Shown piece after piece: positions 1-5,229 of a DNA stretch of 5,229 nt. The DNA lies in the NCBI GenBank assembly GCA_023253875.1, contig JALRFC010000151.1:1-5229 (forward strand), in the 5' to 3' direction. Origin of the DNA: Candidatus Kapaibacterium sp. GTDB taxonomy: Bacteria > Bacteroidota > Ignavibacteria > Kapaibacteriales > UBA961. Positions within the stretch are counted from its first letter, which is position 1. Each line of letters opens with the position of its first letter. A model generated the notes under the pieces. That model worked only from the letters and a program-made list of their open reading frames with translations, did not search any database and was not told the origin of the DNA. The position numbers and the translations under genes were made by a program.

Positions 1-933
1 TGAAAAATTGCCGGCTTGATGTAATCTGGCAACATATACACCTGGCAAAAGTTGTGGCAATTGAAGCATTTGCGTACCATTCTGGATTTGATCAAAAGAA
101 TACACTATTCTTCCAAACAAATCAATGATATCAATATTGGCAGATATAACATCCTTTGGAAGATTCAATTGTCCATTCACTCCATGTGGAATTGGATGTT
201 GCATCAATTCCATTGTGGATTGATGAGAAATGTCTTCATTAACAGAAACAACTTCACCTGTCTCAAAGCAAAAAGACTCACCGGATTTGGCATTGACAAA
301 GCAGGTCATGCTTGGAGCCAATGAATCTGATTGATCAGAAAAATTGAAATTCCACAAAGCAGTTCCTGCAGTAAAAGGTGTTTCAGGAATATCAAATGGG
401 CTTGTAAAAAGAACAATAAATGCAGCTTTTGCTTTGGGATTATTTTTTGAGAATTGTTGATATGATTCATTTGCATTGATTTTTGTTGCAATAGCATCAG
501 AATTCAACATGGTCGAAGTAGGTACTGAATCTTGAGGTTGGAAAGGTATATCGCCTGGAACTGCATCTGCAGGTAATGGAACTTGTTGGAAACCAAGGAT
601 TGGCACCTTGATATATGCGAGTAGTTTAGTACCGGGATTTCCTGTACCGTCGGTTATGGAAACAATATAGACCCACAAAGTGGAACGTCCGGATTTAAGG
701 TCAAAACCACCTCCGAGCAAAGCTCCTGCTTGACCAAGTCCGGTTGTATCACCTATGGTAGCAATTGCAGTGATTACCGGATTTACCCAACCTGAATCAG
801 TTGCAGCCTTTTTCACATTTGGTAAAGCTTCTTTAACCAAATATGGTTGCGTGAATTGTGCAGTTGCACTAAATGTACTGCCAATAATTAGGCAACAAAT
901 AATCATAGCATATACGAGTTTGTTCGATGACAT
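1..933 (-). CDS. Secreted protein of unknown function with a T9SS type A-like C-terminal sorting domain (partial, runs off left edge)
   Basis: Reading the minus strand from the ATG at 933-931 gives 311 codons without a stop up to the window edge; an in-frame TGA lies three codons before this ATG, so the start is well fixed. A GAGG (938-941) lies 4 bases upstream. Residues 1-25 look like a Sec signal peptide: Lys5, a hydrophobic core at about 7-21, and cleavage probably after Ala25 (ATA|QF). Residues about 26-240 match no family I recognise; they are rich in Thr, Ser, Pro and Gly, as expected of an exported beta-rich protein, with cysteines 211 and 222 that could pair. Residues about 245-311 resemble the type IX secretion type A sorting domain: HPIPHG in place of the usual PNP start, then IDIIDLFGRIV, then LPGVYVARL. 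Such domains send cargo through the outer membrane to the surface or medium. Roughly the last ten residues are probably missing. The gene is transcribed divergently from the E1 operon. The domain call is by pattern only. Confidence 0.85.
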   Translation of the reverse strand, partial: MSSNKLVYAMIICCLIIGSTFSATAQFTQPYLVKEALPNVKKAATDSGWVNPVITAIATIGDTTGLGQAGALLGGGFDLKSGRSTLWVYIVSITDGTGNPGTKLLAYIKVPILGFQQVPLPADAVPGDIPFQPQDSVPTSTMLNSDAIATKINANESYQQFSKNNPKAKAAFIVLFTSPFDIPETPFTAGTALWNFNFSDQSDSLAPSMTCFVNAKSGESFCFETGEVVSVNEDISHQSTMELMQHPIPHGVNGQLNLPKDVISANIDIIDLFGRIVYSFDQIQNGTQMLQLPQLLPGVYVARLHQAGNFS

Positions 934-978
934 AATGCCTCACGAGACAAAGAATGAGATAGATGGTATATTTTCCTG

Positions 979-986
979 CAAATTTA
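979..986 (-). promoter_or_regulatory. Candidate Bacteroidota-type -7 element for the minus-strand secreted-protein gene
   Basis: The minus strand reads TAAATTTG here, a full match to the Bacteroidota -7 consensus TAnnTTTG. A start site about 7 bases downstream would give a leader of roughly 39 bases before the ATG at 933. The nearest TTG that could act as a -33 element (1013-1011, minus strand) is 24 bases upstream, slightly longer than the usual spacing, so the -33 box is weak or absent. An eight-base motif in AT-rich DNA can occur by chance; the support is its position and the matching motif on the other strand. Confidence 0.4.
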
Positions 987-991
987 GGGAA

Positions 992-1019
992 ATGGCACTG
1001 CATCTTCATGCAATTCCAT
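992..1019. repeat. Imperfect 28-base inverted repeat (candidate operator) in the divergent intergenic region
   Basis: The arms are ATGG-CAC-TGCAT and ATGCA-ATT-CCAT around a CTTC centre; 10 of the 12 positions in each arm pair. The perfect inner part is TGCAT/ATGCA (999-1003 and 1008-1012). It lies just upstream of the minus-strand TAnnTTTG motif, where a repressor or activator dimer could act on the secreted-protein gene. It is not followed by a T-run on either strand, so it is not an intrinsic terminator. Operator function is inference only; no known regulator site is recognised. Confidence 0.35.
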
Positions 1020-1074
1020 CATATTTATTGTCAAAAGTCTATAATAAGTCCATGAAACAAAGTCCGAGTATTTG

Positions 1075-1082
1075 TAATTTTG
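1075..1082 (+). promoter_or_regulatory. Candidate Bacteroidota-type -7 element for the E1-panD-glmU-mce-mrp operon
   Basis: The plus strand reads TAATTTTG, matching TAnnTTTG in full. A start site about 7 bases downstream (near 1089) would leave a leader of about 29 bases before the E1 ATG at 1118. No TTG is found at the expected -33 distance, so only half of a promoter can be seen. The position is right for the whole plus-strand cluster, and no other gap inside the cluster has room for a comparable promoter except possibly the 32 bases before panD. Confidence 0.4.
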
Positions 1083-1098
1083 CATTCTTGCATTCTTG
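1080..1098. repeat. Short tandem repeat, 8-base unit TGCATTCT, a little over two copies
   Basis: Two perfect adjacent copies of TGCATTCT occupy 1081-1096; one more base on the left and two on the right keep the 8-base period. The repeat begins inside the candidate -7 element and covers the predicted transcription start and early leader of the E1 operon. It could be a chance duplication or a spot where strand slippage changes leader length. Confidence 0.6.
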
Positions 1099-1117
1099 AA
1101 TCAACACGCTTTATCAT

Positions 1118-3169
1118 ATGAATATCTCTAAAGATGATTGGATTGGAATAGCCAAAACATTAGTCATTTCTCGTCTGATTGATACAATTGAAGAGGAAGA
1201 ACTTGCTCCATCAGGCAAGGTTCTCTATCAATTTTCTTCAAAAGGTCATGAATTGGGGCAGATTATATTGGCTCATTTCTTGAACAATCCACATGATGGG
1301 GCAACCGTGTATTATCGCTCAAGACCTTTTGTTCTTGCAGCGGGAATGACAATAGAAGAAGCTTTTTCAGGACCAATTTCCAATTCCGGTAGTCTTAATG
1401 GCGGCAGAGATATTGGTGTTGTACATCATCTTCCACCGAGAAAGGGTGTTACAATCATGCCTGCCAGTGGTGATGTAGGTGCTCAATATACACCAGCAGT
1501 CGGTTGGGCTCAAGCTGCAGTCTATCGGTCTACTGTATTGGAAGAAGAAGAGTGGAATGAATCAATTGCCATTGCACTTGGTGGAGATGCTTCTTGCGCA
1601 ACAAATGGCTTTTGGTCAGCTCTCACAATTGCCACGACACAGAATTTCCCAATGATATTCTTCATCGAGGATAATAATTATGGAATTTCTGTAACCGGGG
1701 ATTATCAGACACCTGGATCAAATATCGCGCATAACTTGGCTGCATTTTCTAATCTCTTGATATTGGAAGGTGATGGCACTGATCCTGAAGAAACCGCTGA
1801 ATTGATTTATGATGCCATTCAACATGCGAGAAAAAGGCATTCACCTGTTCTTCTTCGACTCGATGTTCCAAGAATTTGCGGGCATTCAGGGAAAGACACT
1901 CAGACCTATAAATCAGATAAGCAAAAACAGAAGGATTTGGATAGAGATCCCCTTCACTCAATCAAGAAGTTTTTGATCAAAAAGAAATATCTCAAGCAAA
2001 AAGAATGGGATGCACTATATACAGAATGTGAGCAATGTGTTCGTGAAGGATTGGAAAAAGCATTATCAAAGCCATTCCCTACTTCAGAAGGAATTCTCAA
2101 TCATGTGTTTCATGATGGAGTCAATCAAAGCATTGGCGGTCTTGCCCCTGAGAATGTTCGCTTGCATTCACTAACCGAAGAGAGCGAATCAAAACGTATG
2201 AATTTCATTGAAGGGATTCGTAAGACTCTTGATACAGAACTTCTGATCAATCCTCGATTGATGATATTCGGCGAAGATGTTGGAGTCAAAGGCGGAGTAC
2301 ATGGTGCCACTATTGACTTACAATTACGTCATGGAGCAGATAGAGTTTTCGACACATCTTTATCTGAAGAAGGAATCATTGGTCGTTCACTAGGACTTGC
2401 ATATGCTGGTCTCATGCCTGTGCCGGAGATACAGTTTAGAAAATATCTCGATCCGGCTATGGAGCAATTCAATGATGCCGGTACAGTTCGTTGGAGAACC
2501 AATAATACATTTGCTTGTCCATTTGTTGTGAGAATTCCTGTTGGGCATAGCAAAGTCGTAGGCGATCCATGGCATAGTGTTTCAGGTGAAGCAATTTTTG
2601 CTCATACAATTGGATGGAGAATCGCTTTCCCAAGCACAATCCAAGATGCAGTAGGACTATTGCGATCTGCCATTCGCGGGAATGATCCAACCGTATTTTT
2701 GGAGCATAGAAATCTTCTCGATACTCTTCCGGGTCGAGGTAATTATCCCGGTGATCACCATATAGTTCCATTTGGAGTTGCAAATATTTTAAGCGAAGGC
2801 ACAGATGTAACCATCGTCACTTGGGGTGAAATGGTACATCGCATACTTGAGGTACAAAAGCAATTGAATGACTATTCCCTTGAGATCATTGATTTACGTA
2901 CTATTAGTCCATGGGATAAAGAATGTGTCTTGAACTCTGTGAAAAAGACCGGACATTGTCTCATCGCACATGAAGATGCAATCACTGCAGGATTTGGTGC
3001 TGAAATTGCATCAACTATTACCGAAGAAGCATTTTCATATTTGGATGCACCTGTCATGCGTCTTGCAACACCGGATATTCCAATTCCATACAATAAACAA
3101 TTGATGGATGCAGTGATTCCAACAACACAACTCATCAAGGAACGATTGGAACAACTCCTGCGTTTTTGA
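1118..3169 (+). CDS. Fused alpha-beta 2-oxoacid dehydrogenase E1 component (branched-chain 2-oxoacid dehydrogenase type)
   Basis: This 683-residue enzyme joins E1 alpha and E1 beta, normally separate chains of about 330-400 residues. E1 uses thiamine diphosphate to decarboxylate a 2-oxoacid and passes the acyl group to lipoyl-E2. Alpha half (about 1-290): SKGHELGQ at 41-48, the cofactor motif from GDA (156-158) to NN (186-187), and a GHSGKDTQTYKS loop (255-266) like the one carrying the active-site His and regulatory serines of human BCKDH E1 alpha. A charged linker (about 285-355) follows. Beta half (about 356-683): FGEDVGVKGGVHG (384-396), RVFDTSLSEEGI (409-420) with the probable cofactor-activating Glu417, PVPEIQF (434-440), and His486 in the WHSVSGEA block. 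An in-frame stop at 1097-1099 supports the ATG at 1118; there is no clear Shine-Dalgarno. Branched-chain substrates are favoured by the loop and the nearby epimerase gene, but pyruvate cannot be excluded. E2 and E3 are not in the window. The GDA replaces the usual GDG. Confidence 0.93.
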   Translation: MNISKDDWIGIAKTLVISRLIDTIEEEELAPSGKVLYQFSSKGHELGQIILAHFLNNPHDGATVYYRSRPFVLAAGMTIEEAFSGPISNSGSLNGGRDIGVVHHLPPRKGVTIMPASGDVGAQYTPAVGWAQAAVYRSTVLEEEEWNESIAIALGGDASCATNGFWSALTIATTQNFPMIFFIEDNNYGISVTGDYQTPGSNIAHNLAAFSNLLILEGDGTDPEETAELIYDAIQHARKRHSPVLLRLDVPRICGHSGKDTQTYKSDKQKQKDLDRDPLHSIKKFLIKKKYLKQKEWDALYTECEQCVREGLEKALSKPFPTSEGILNHVFHDGVNQSIGGLAPENVRLHSLTEESESKRMNFIEGIRKTLDTELLINPRLMIFGEDVGVKGGVHGATIDLQLRHGADRVFDTSLSEEGIIGRSLGLAYAGLMPVPEIQFRKYLDPAMEQFNDAGTVRWRTNNTFACPFVVRIPVGHSKVVGDPWHSVSGEAIFAHTIGWRIAFPSTIQDAVGLLRSAIRGNDPTVFLEHRNLLDTLPGRGNYPGDHHIVPFGVANILSEGTDVTIVTWGEMVHRILEVQKQLNDYSLEIIDLRTISPWDKECVLNSVKKTGHCLIAHEDAITAGFGAEIASTITEEAFSYLDAPVMRLATPDIPIPYNKQLMDAVIPTTQLIKERLEQLLRF

Positions 3170-3189
3170 ACCGAACATATATCAATTTT

Positions 3190-3193
3190 GAGG
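3190..3193 (+). promoter_or_regulatory. Ribosome binding site that fixes the panD start
   Basis: GAGG, followed by AT, lies 8 bases before the ATG at 3202. The same frame is open back to a TTG at 3166 overlapping the E1 stop, but only the ATG at 3202 has this site, and only it puts the PanD cleavage Gly-Ser at 24-25. Confidence 0.7.
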
Positions 3194-3201
3194 ATTGCGC
3201 A

Positions 3202-3591
3202 ATGCAGCGCATAATGTTTAAATCTAAGATTCATCGTGCAACGATCACACAAGCAGAATTGCATTATGAAGGAAGTCTAACTATTGATTTAGATCTCATG
3301 GATGCGGCAGATTTATTGCCCTATGAGAAAGTAGCGATTGTCAATATCAATAATGGCGAACGCTTGGAAACCTATGTCATTCCCGGAGAAAGAGGAAGCA
3401 AAACCATTTGTATGAATGGAGCGGCTGCAAGAAAAGGAGTGATTGGTGATCGCATTATTATCATCAGCTATGCATCTATGTCTGAAGATCAAGCCAAAGA
3501 ATATGCGCCAACTATTGTTTTGGTAAATGAATCCAATGAGATTGTACATACATCGCATATTGTAGAAGCACAAACCATTATGAATGGGTAA
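3202..3591 (+). CDS. panD: Aspartate 1-decarboxylase precursor (pyruvoyl enzyme)
   Basis: PanD converts L-aspartate to beta-alanine plus CO2 in the cytoplasm; beta-alanine is joined to pantoate to make pantothenate, the precursor of CoA. The 129-residue chain is close to the 126 residues of the E. coli enzyme. The N-terminus MQRIMFKSKIHRATITQAEL and the following HYEGS block give the known key positions: Lys9, His11, Tyr22 and the self-cleavage pair Gly24-Ser25, where Ser25 becomes the pyruvoyl group. Arg54, Thr57, Tyr58 and Asn72 in NGAAA also match the active-site positions of the family. The start at 3202 gives E. coli numbering exactly; a longer form from TTG 3166 would add 12 unrelated residues. 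The gene begins 32 bases after the E1 stop and ends 2 bases before the next ATG. No PanZ/PanM maturation factor is visible, as expected outside enterobacteria. Confidence 0.97.
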   Translation: MQRIMFKSKIHRATITQAELHYEGSLTIDLDLMDAADLLPYEKVAIVNINNGERLETYVIPGERGSKTICMNGAAARKGVIGDRIIIISYASMSEDQAKEYAPTIVLVNESNEIVHTSHIVEAQTIMNG

Positions 3592-3593
3592 CA

Positions 3594-4355
3594 ATGGACT
3601 TAGCTATTATCATATTGGCTGCAGGAAAAGGTACAAGAATGGGTTTGACGGAAAAACCCAAAGTCATGGCTGAACTCGCAGGAAAACCGCTTCTAGGTCA
3701 TGTCATAGAAGCTATTATACCCTTGAAGCCAAAGCATATCATACCTGTGATTGGTTTCAAAAAAGAAATGGTAGAAGCATACCTTTCATTGCATTTTCCA
3801 ACACTCTCACCTGCATATCAATTACAGCAATTGGGAACTGGACATGCAGTCATGCAAGCCAAAGAACGATTACAAAACTTTTCAGGTCATGTTCTTATTC
3901 TGACCGGTGATACACCATTGATCCAAACTGCAACATTGAAACAACTACTCTCACAGACTAATTTATTACCAACTATTCCGGATGCTATAACGGTCACAAC
4001 TTTTCTTGATGAACCCAAAGGATATGGTCGAATTCTTCGCTCTTCCAATGGAGATTTCATAGGGATAGTTGAAGAGAAAGATGCATCTGAAACTCAAAAA
4101 GCAATCCAAGAAATCAATACCGGGATGTTTTTAGTTAGATCTGATGCCCTTTTTAAAGCACTTGATAATATCTCGAATGAGAATGCACAAGGTGAGTATT
4201 ACTTGACTGATATCATAGGATATCTACATGGTACACAACATACGGTGTATGCTATTCCCTCTTTGCAAGCATCCGAATTCATGGGAATCAATACTCTACA
4301 AGAGTTGGAATCTGCTGAACAAGTGTATGCAGAACTAGTCATGAGGAAAAACTAA
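3594..4355 (+). CDS. glmU: Single-domain GlmU-type nucleotidyltransferase (probable UDP-GlcNAc pyrophosphorylase without acetyltransferase domain)
   Basis: The protein matches the N-terminal uridylyltransferase half of GlmU, which makes UDP-GlcNAc from GlcNAc-1-phosphate and UTP for peptidoglycan and lipopolysaccharide. Visible motifs are LAAGKGTRM (8-16) with PKV (22-24) for nucleotide binding, QLGTGHAV (79-86), GDTPLI (105-110) with probable Mg-binding Asp106, GYGRI (143-147), VEEKDA (159-164), INTGMF (174-179), NAQGEYYLTDI (197-207) and Asn233 in GINTLQELESAE, the second metal ligand. It ends at 253 residues, while full GlmU has about 450 with a left-handed beta-helix acetyltransferase. 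The stop is directly followed by the epimerase start, so this looks like a natural single-domain form, not a recent frameshift. The start is 2 bases after panD, with no strong Shine-Dalgarno, suggesting translational coupling. Sugar and nucleotide preference cannot be settled from sequence; a related sugar-phosphate nucleotidyltransferase role is the main alternative. Confidence 0.88.
   Translation: MDLAIIILAAGKGTRMGLTEKPKVMAELAGKPLLGHVIEAIIPLKPKHIIPVIGFKKEMVEAYLSLHFPTLSPAYQLQQLGTGHAVMQAKERLQNFSGHVLILTGDTPLIQTATLKQLLSQTNLLPTIPDAITVTTFLDEPKGYGRILRSSNGDFIGIVEEKDASETQKAIQEINTGMFLVRSDALFKALDNISNENAQGEYYLTDIIGYLHGTQHTVYAIPSLQASEFMGINTLQELESAEQVYAELVMRKN
4343..4346 (+). promoter_or_regulatory. Ribosome binding site of the methylmalonyl-CoA epimerase gene
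   Basis: GAGG followed by an A-run lies inside the last codons of the GlmU-like gene, 8 bases before the ATG at 4355. Its position supports this start and independent initiation at the TAATG stop-start overlap. Confidence 0.6.
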
Positions 4356-4774
4356 TGCTTCAAGGAATCAATCATATTGGAATAGCAGTACGGGATTTGG
4401 AAGTAAGTAAAAGATTATATGCCAACATGTTTGATATTGTCGCATTTCATGAAGAAACTGTTGAAATGCAAAAGGTTCGCATTGCTTCTTTTTCACTCAA
4501 TGGCGTATTAATAGAACTTACTGCTGCAACTTCTGAGGATTCACCAATTGCACAGTTTATTGAAAAAAGAGGCGAAGGCATACATCATATAGCATTCACA
4601 TCCGATGCAATTCACGATGATTTGACGAAAGCACAACTTAATGGTATACGACTTATCAATGAAACACCAGTACCCGGTGCACATGATATGCACATTGCAT
4701 TTCTGCATCCACGTTCAACCGGTGGAGTATTGATGGAATTCTGTCAATCAAATAATACACATACACATGAATGA
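4355..4774 (+). CDS. mce: Methylmalonyl-CoA epimerase (VOC superfamily)
   Basis: The enzyme interconverts (S)- and (R)-methylmalonyl-CoA between propionyl-CoA carboxylase and the B12-dependent mutase, so propionyl-CoA can enter (or be made from) succinyl-CoA. At 139 residues it has the usual length and two beta-alpha-beta-beta-beta modules of the vicinal oxygen chelate fold. Likely metal ligands are His7 in NHIGIAV, His78 in EGIHHIAF and Glu128 in GGVLMEFCQ, with Glu54 near the fourth position. The acidic HEETVEMQKV stretch (32-41) holds the likely catalytic glutamate. SEDSPIAQFIEKRGEG (60-75) and FLHPRSTGGVL (116-126) are typical of the epimerase subfamily rather than of glyoxalase I. The ATG overlaps the previous stop by one base (TAATG). 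The His-rich tail NTHTHE coincides with the overlap with the following mrp start. Together with a branched-chain-type E1 it suggests valine and isoleucine breakdown; mutase genes are not in view. Confidence 0.95.
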   Translation: MLQGINHIGIAVRDLEVSKRLYANMFDIVAFHEETVEMQKVRIASFSLNGVLIELTAATSEDSPIAQFIEKRGEGIHHIAFTSDAIHDDLTKAQLNGIRLINETPVPGAHDMHIAFLHPRSTGGVLMEFCQSNNTHTHE

Positions 4775-5229
4775 ACACATTATTCGAGATGTCATTGATT
4801 CAATTCAAGACCCTGATTTAGGTTATAGCCTCAAAGATCTCTCTGCAATAAAGGCTATTGAGATTGATGGAATGACAATTTCATTATATATAGAATTATA
4901 TCCCCCGATACATTGGATTGCAAAAAGTATTGAAGATGAGATTCGATCGAATATTCTGAAGATTTCCGAAGGATATGAAATTCGAATTTATGTACGAGAA
5001 ATAATCTCACCAAGAGCAACAAATCCGAATGTATTGCCTACGGTCAAACATCTCATAGCTGTTTCATCAGGCAAAGGTGGCGTAGGTAAATCAACCATTG
5101 CCGCTAATCTTGCAGCTGCTCTCGCACAAAGAGGTGCAAGTGTAGGCCTTTTGGATGCAGATATTTATGGACCAAGCATACCAACAATGTATGGCGTAGC
5201 CGGCGCACAAATGGAGGCTGAAAAAACAG
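4767..5229 (+). CDS. mrp: Mrp/ApbC/NBP35-type P-loop ATPase, Fe-S cluster carrier (5' part, runs off right edge)
   Basis: The visible 154 codons start at ATG 4767, which overlaps the end of mce by 8 bases; the second ATG in ATGAATGA (4771) is in another frame that meets a stop within 17 codons, so 4767 is the start. Residues about 1-80 form a MIP18/DUF59-type domain (VIDSIQDPDLG at 9-19). The ATPase domain then begins: HLIAVSSGKGGVGKST (95-110) is the deviant Walker A motif of the MinD/Mrp class with signature Lys103 and P-loop Lys108, and LLDADIYGPSIP (128-139) is the family's switch motif. Mrp proteins carry and transfer iron-sulfur clusters to apoproteins in the cytoplasm; the cluster-binding CxxC lies in the unseen C-terminal part. 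The cysteine usually found in the MIP18 loop is missing: the chain reads ELYPPIHW (43-50) where relatives have a PACP-like sequence. The DADIYGPS motif makes Mrp much more likely than MinD or ParA. Confidence 0.95.
   Translation, partial: MNEHIIRDVIDSIQDPDLGYSLKDLSAIKAIEIDGMTISLYIELYPPIHWIAKSIEDEIRSNILKISEGYEIRIYVREIISPRATNPNVLPTVKHLIAVSSGKGGVGKSTIAANLAAALAQRGASVGLLDADIYGPSIPTMYGVAGAQMEAEKT

Noticed and set aside
52..324. Plus-strand 90-codon open frame
   Set aside because: It lies opposite the 311-codon minus-strand secreted-protein frame and its translation has no recognisable domain; it is a shadow frame.
964..975. Lipoprotein reading of the minus-strand signal peptide (cysteines 13 and 14)
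   Set aside because: These cysteines and their codons (897-892 on the minus strand lie nearby) fall in the middle of the hydrophobic core without a proper lipobox; a standard cleavage site after Ala25 fits better.
1028..1045. TTGTCA and TATAAT as an E. coli-type promoter
   Set aside because: Only 6 bases separate the boxes, far below the needed 16-18, and the organism appears to use the TAnnTTTG type.
755..1099. Plus-strand 114-codon open frame upstream of E1
   Set aside because: Most of it is antisense to the signal-peptide end of the minus-strand gene and the rest crosses the promoter region; no family features are seen.
2469..2783. Minus-strand 104-codon open frame inside E1
   Set aside because: It is antisense to the E1 beta core, including the catalytic His486 block, and has no domain of its own.
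3166..3201. Longer panD beginning at TTG 3166
   Set aside because: It would overlap the E1 stop, has no ribosome binding site in the right place and adds 12 residues absent from the family; the ATG at 3202 aligns exactly with known PanD.
2872..3264. Minus-strand 130-codon open frame
   Set aside because: It is antisense to the conserved end of E1 and the start of panD, both strongly supported by family motifs.
4771..4821. Second ATG of ATGAATGA as the mrp start
   Set aside because: It is out of frame with the P-loop domain and reaches a TAG after 16 codons.

Overview
The window looks like chromosomal DNA of an AT-rich member of the Bacteroidota or the wider Bacteroidota/Chlorobiota group (Ignavibacteria or Kapabacteria-like lineages are possible; this is a low-confidence inference). 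Three things point that way. A secreted protein carries a C-terminal domain resembling the type IX secretion (T9SS) type A sorting domain. The 2-oxoacid dehydrogenase E1 is a single fused alpha-beta chain, an arrangement often met in that group. Two TAnnTTTG motifs, the Bacteroidota -7 promoter consensus, sit at plausible distances upstream of the two divergent genes.

Layout. Positions 1-933 (minus strand) hold the first 311 codons of a signal-peptide-bearing protein of unknown function that runs off the left edge just before its expected C-terminus. Positions 934-1117 are a 184-base divergent intergenic region with one TAnnTTTG candidate promoter per direction, an imperfect 28-base dyad and a short 8-base tandem repeat. 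From 1118 to the right edge, five plus-strand genes are packed head to tail: fused 2-oxoacid dehydrogenase E1 (1118-3169), panD aspartate 1-decarboxylase (3202-3591), a single-domain GlmU-type nucleotidyltransferase (3594-4355), methylmalonyl-CoA epimerase (4355-4774), and the 5' part of an Mrp/ApbC-type Fe-S carrier ATPase (4767 to beyond 5229). The gaps are 32 and 2 bases, then overlaps of 1 and 8 bases, so the five are very likely one transcript with translational coupling.

How the genes fit together. Much of the cluster touches CoA-thioester metabolism. PanD makes beta-alanine for pantothenate and CoA. The E1 would feed an acyl-CoA-producing complex; if it acts on branched-chain 2-oxoacids, valine and isoleucine breakdown gives propionyl-CoA, whose methylmalonyl-CoA product is the substrate of the epimerase. 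The GlmU-like enzyme (UDP-GlcNAc synthesis) and Mrp (Fe-S cluster delivery) are housekeeping functions with no obvious direct link. E2, E3, methylmalonyl-CoA mutase and a separate GlcN-1-P acetyltransferase are not in the window.

I see no RNA gene, mobile element, CRISPR array or obvious terminator, and no evidence of a new multi-gene system. The points most worth a second look are the secreted T9SS cargo candidate, the acetyltransferase-less GlmU, the Mrp N-terminal domain lacking its usual cysteine, the GDA variant of the thiamine-diphosphate motif in E1, and the structured divergent promoter region.
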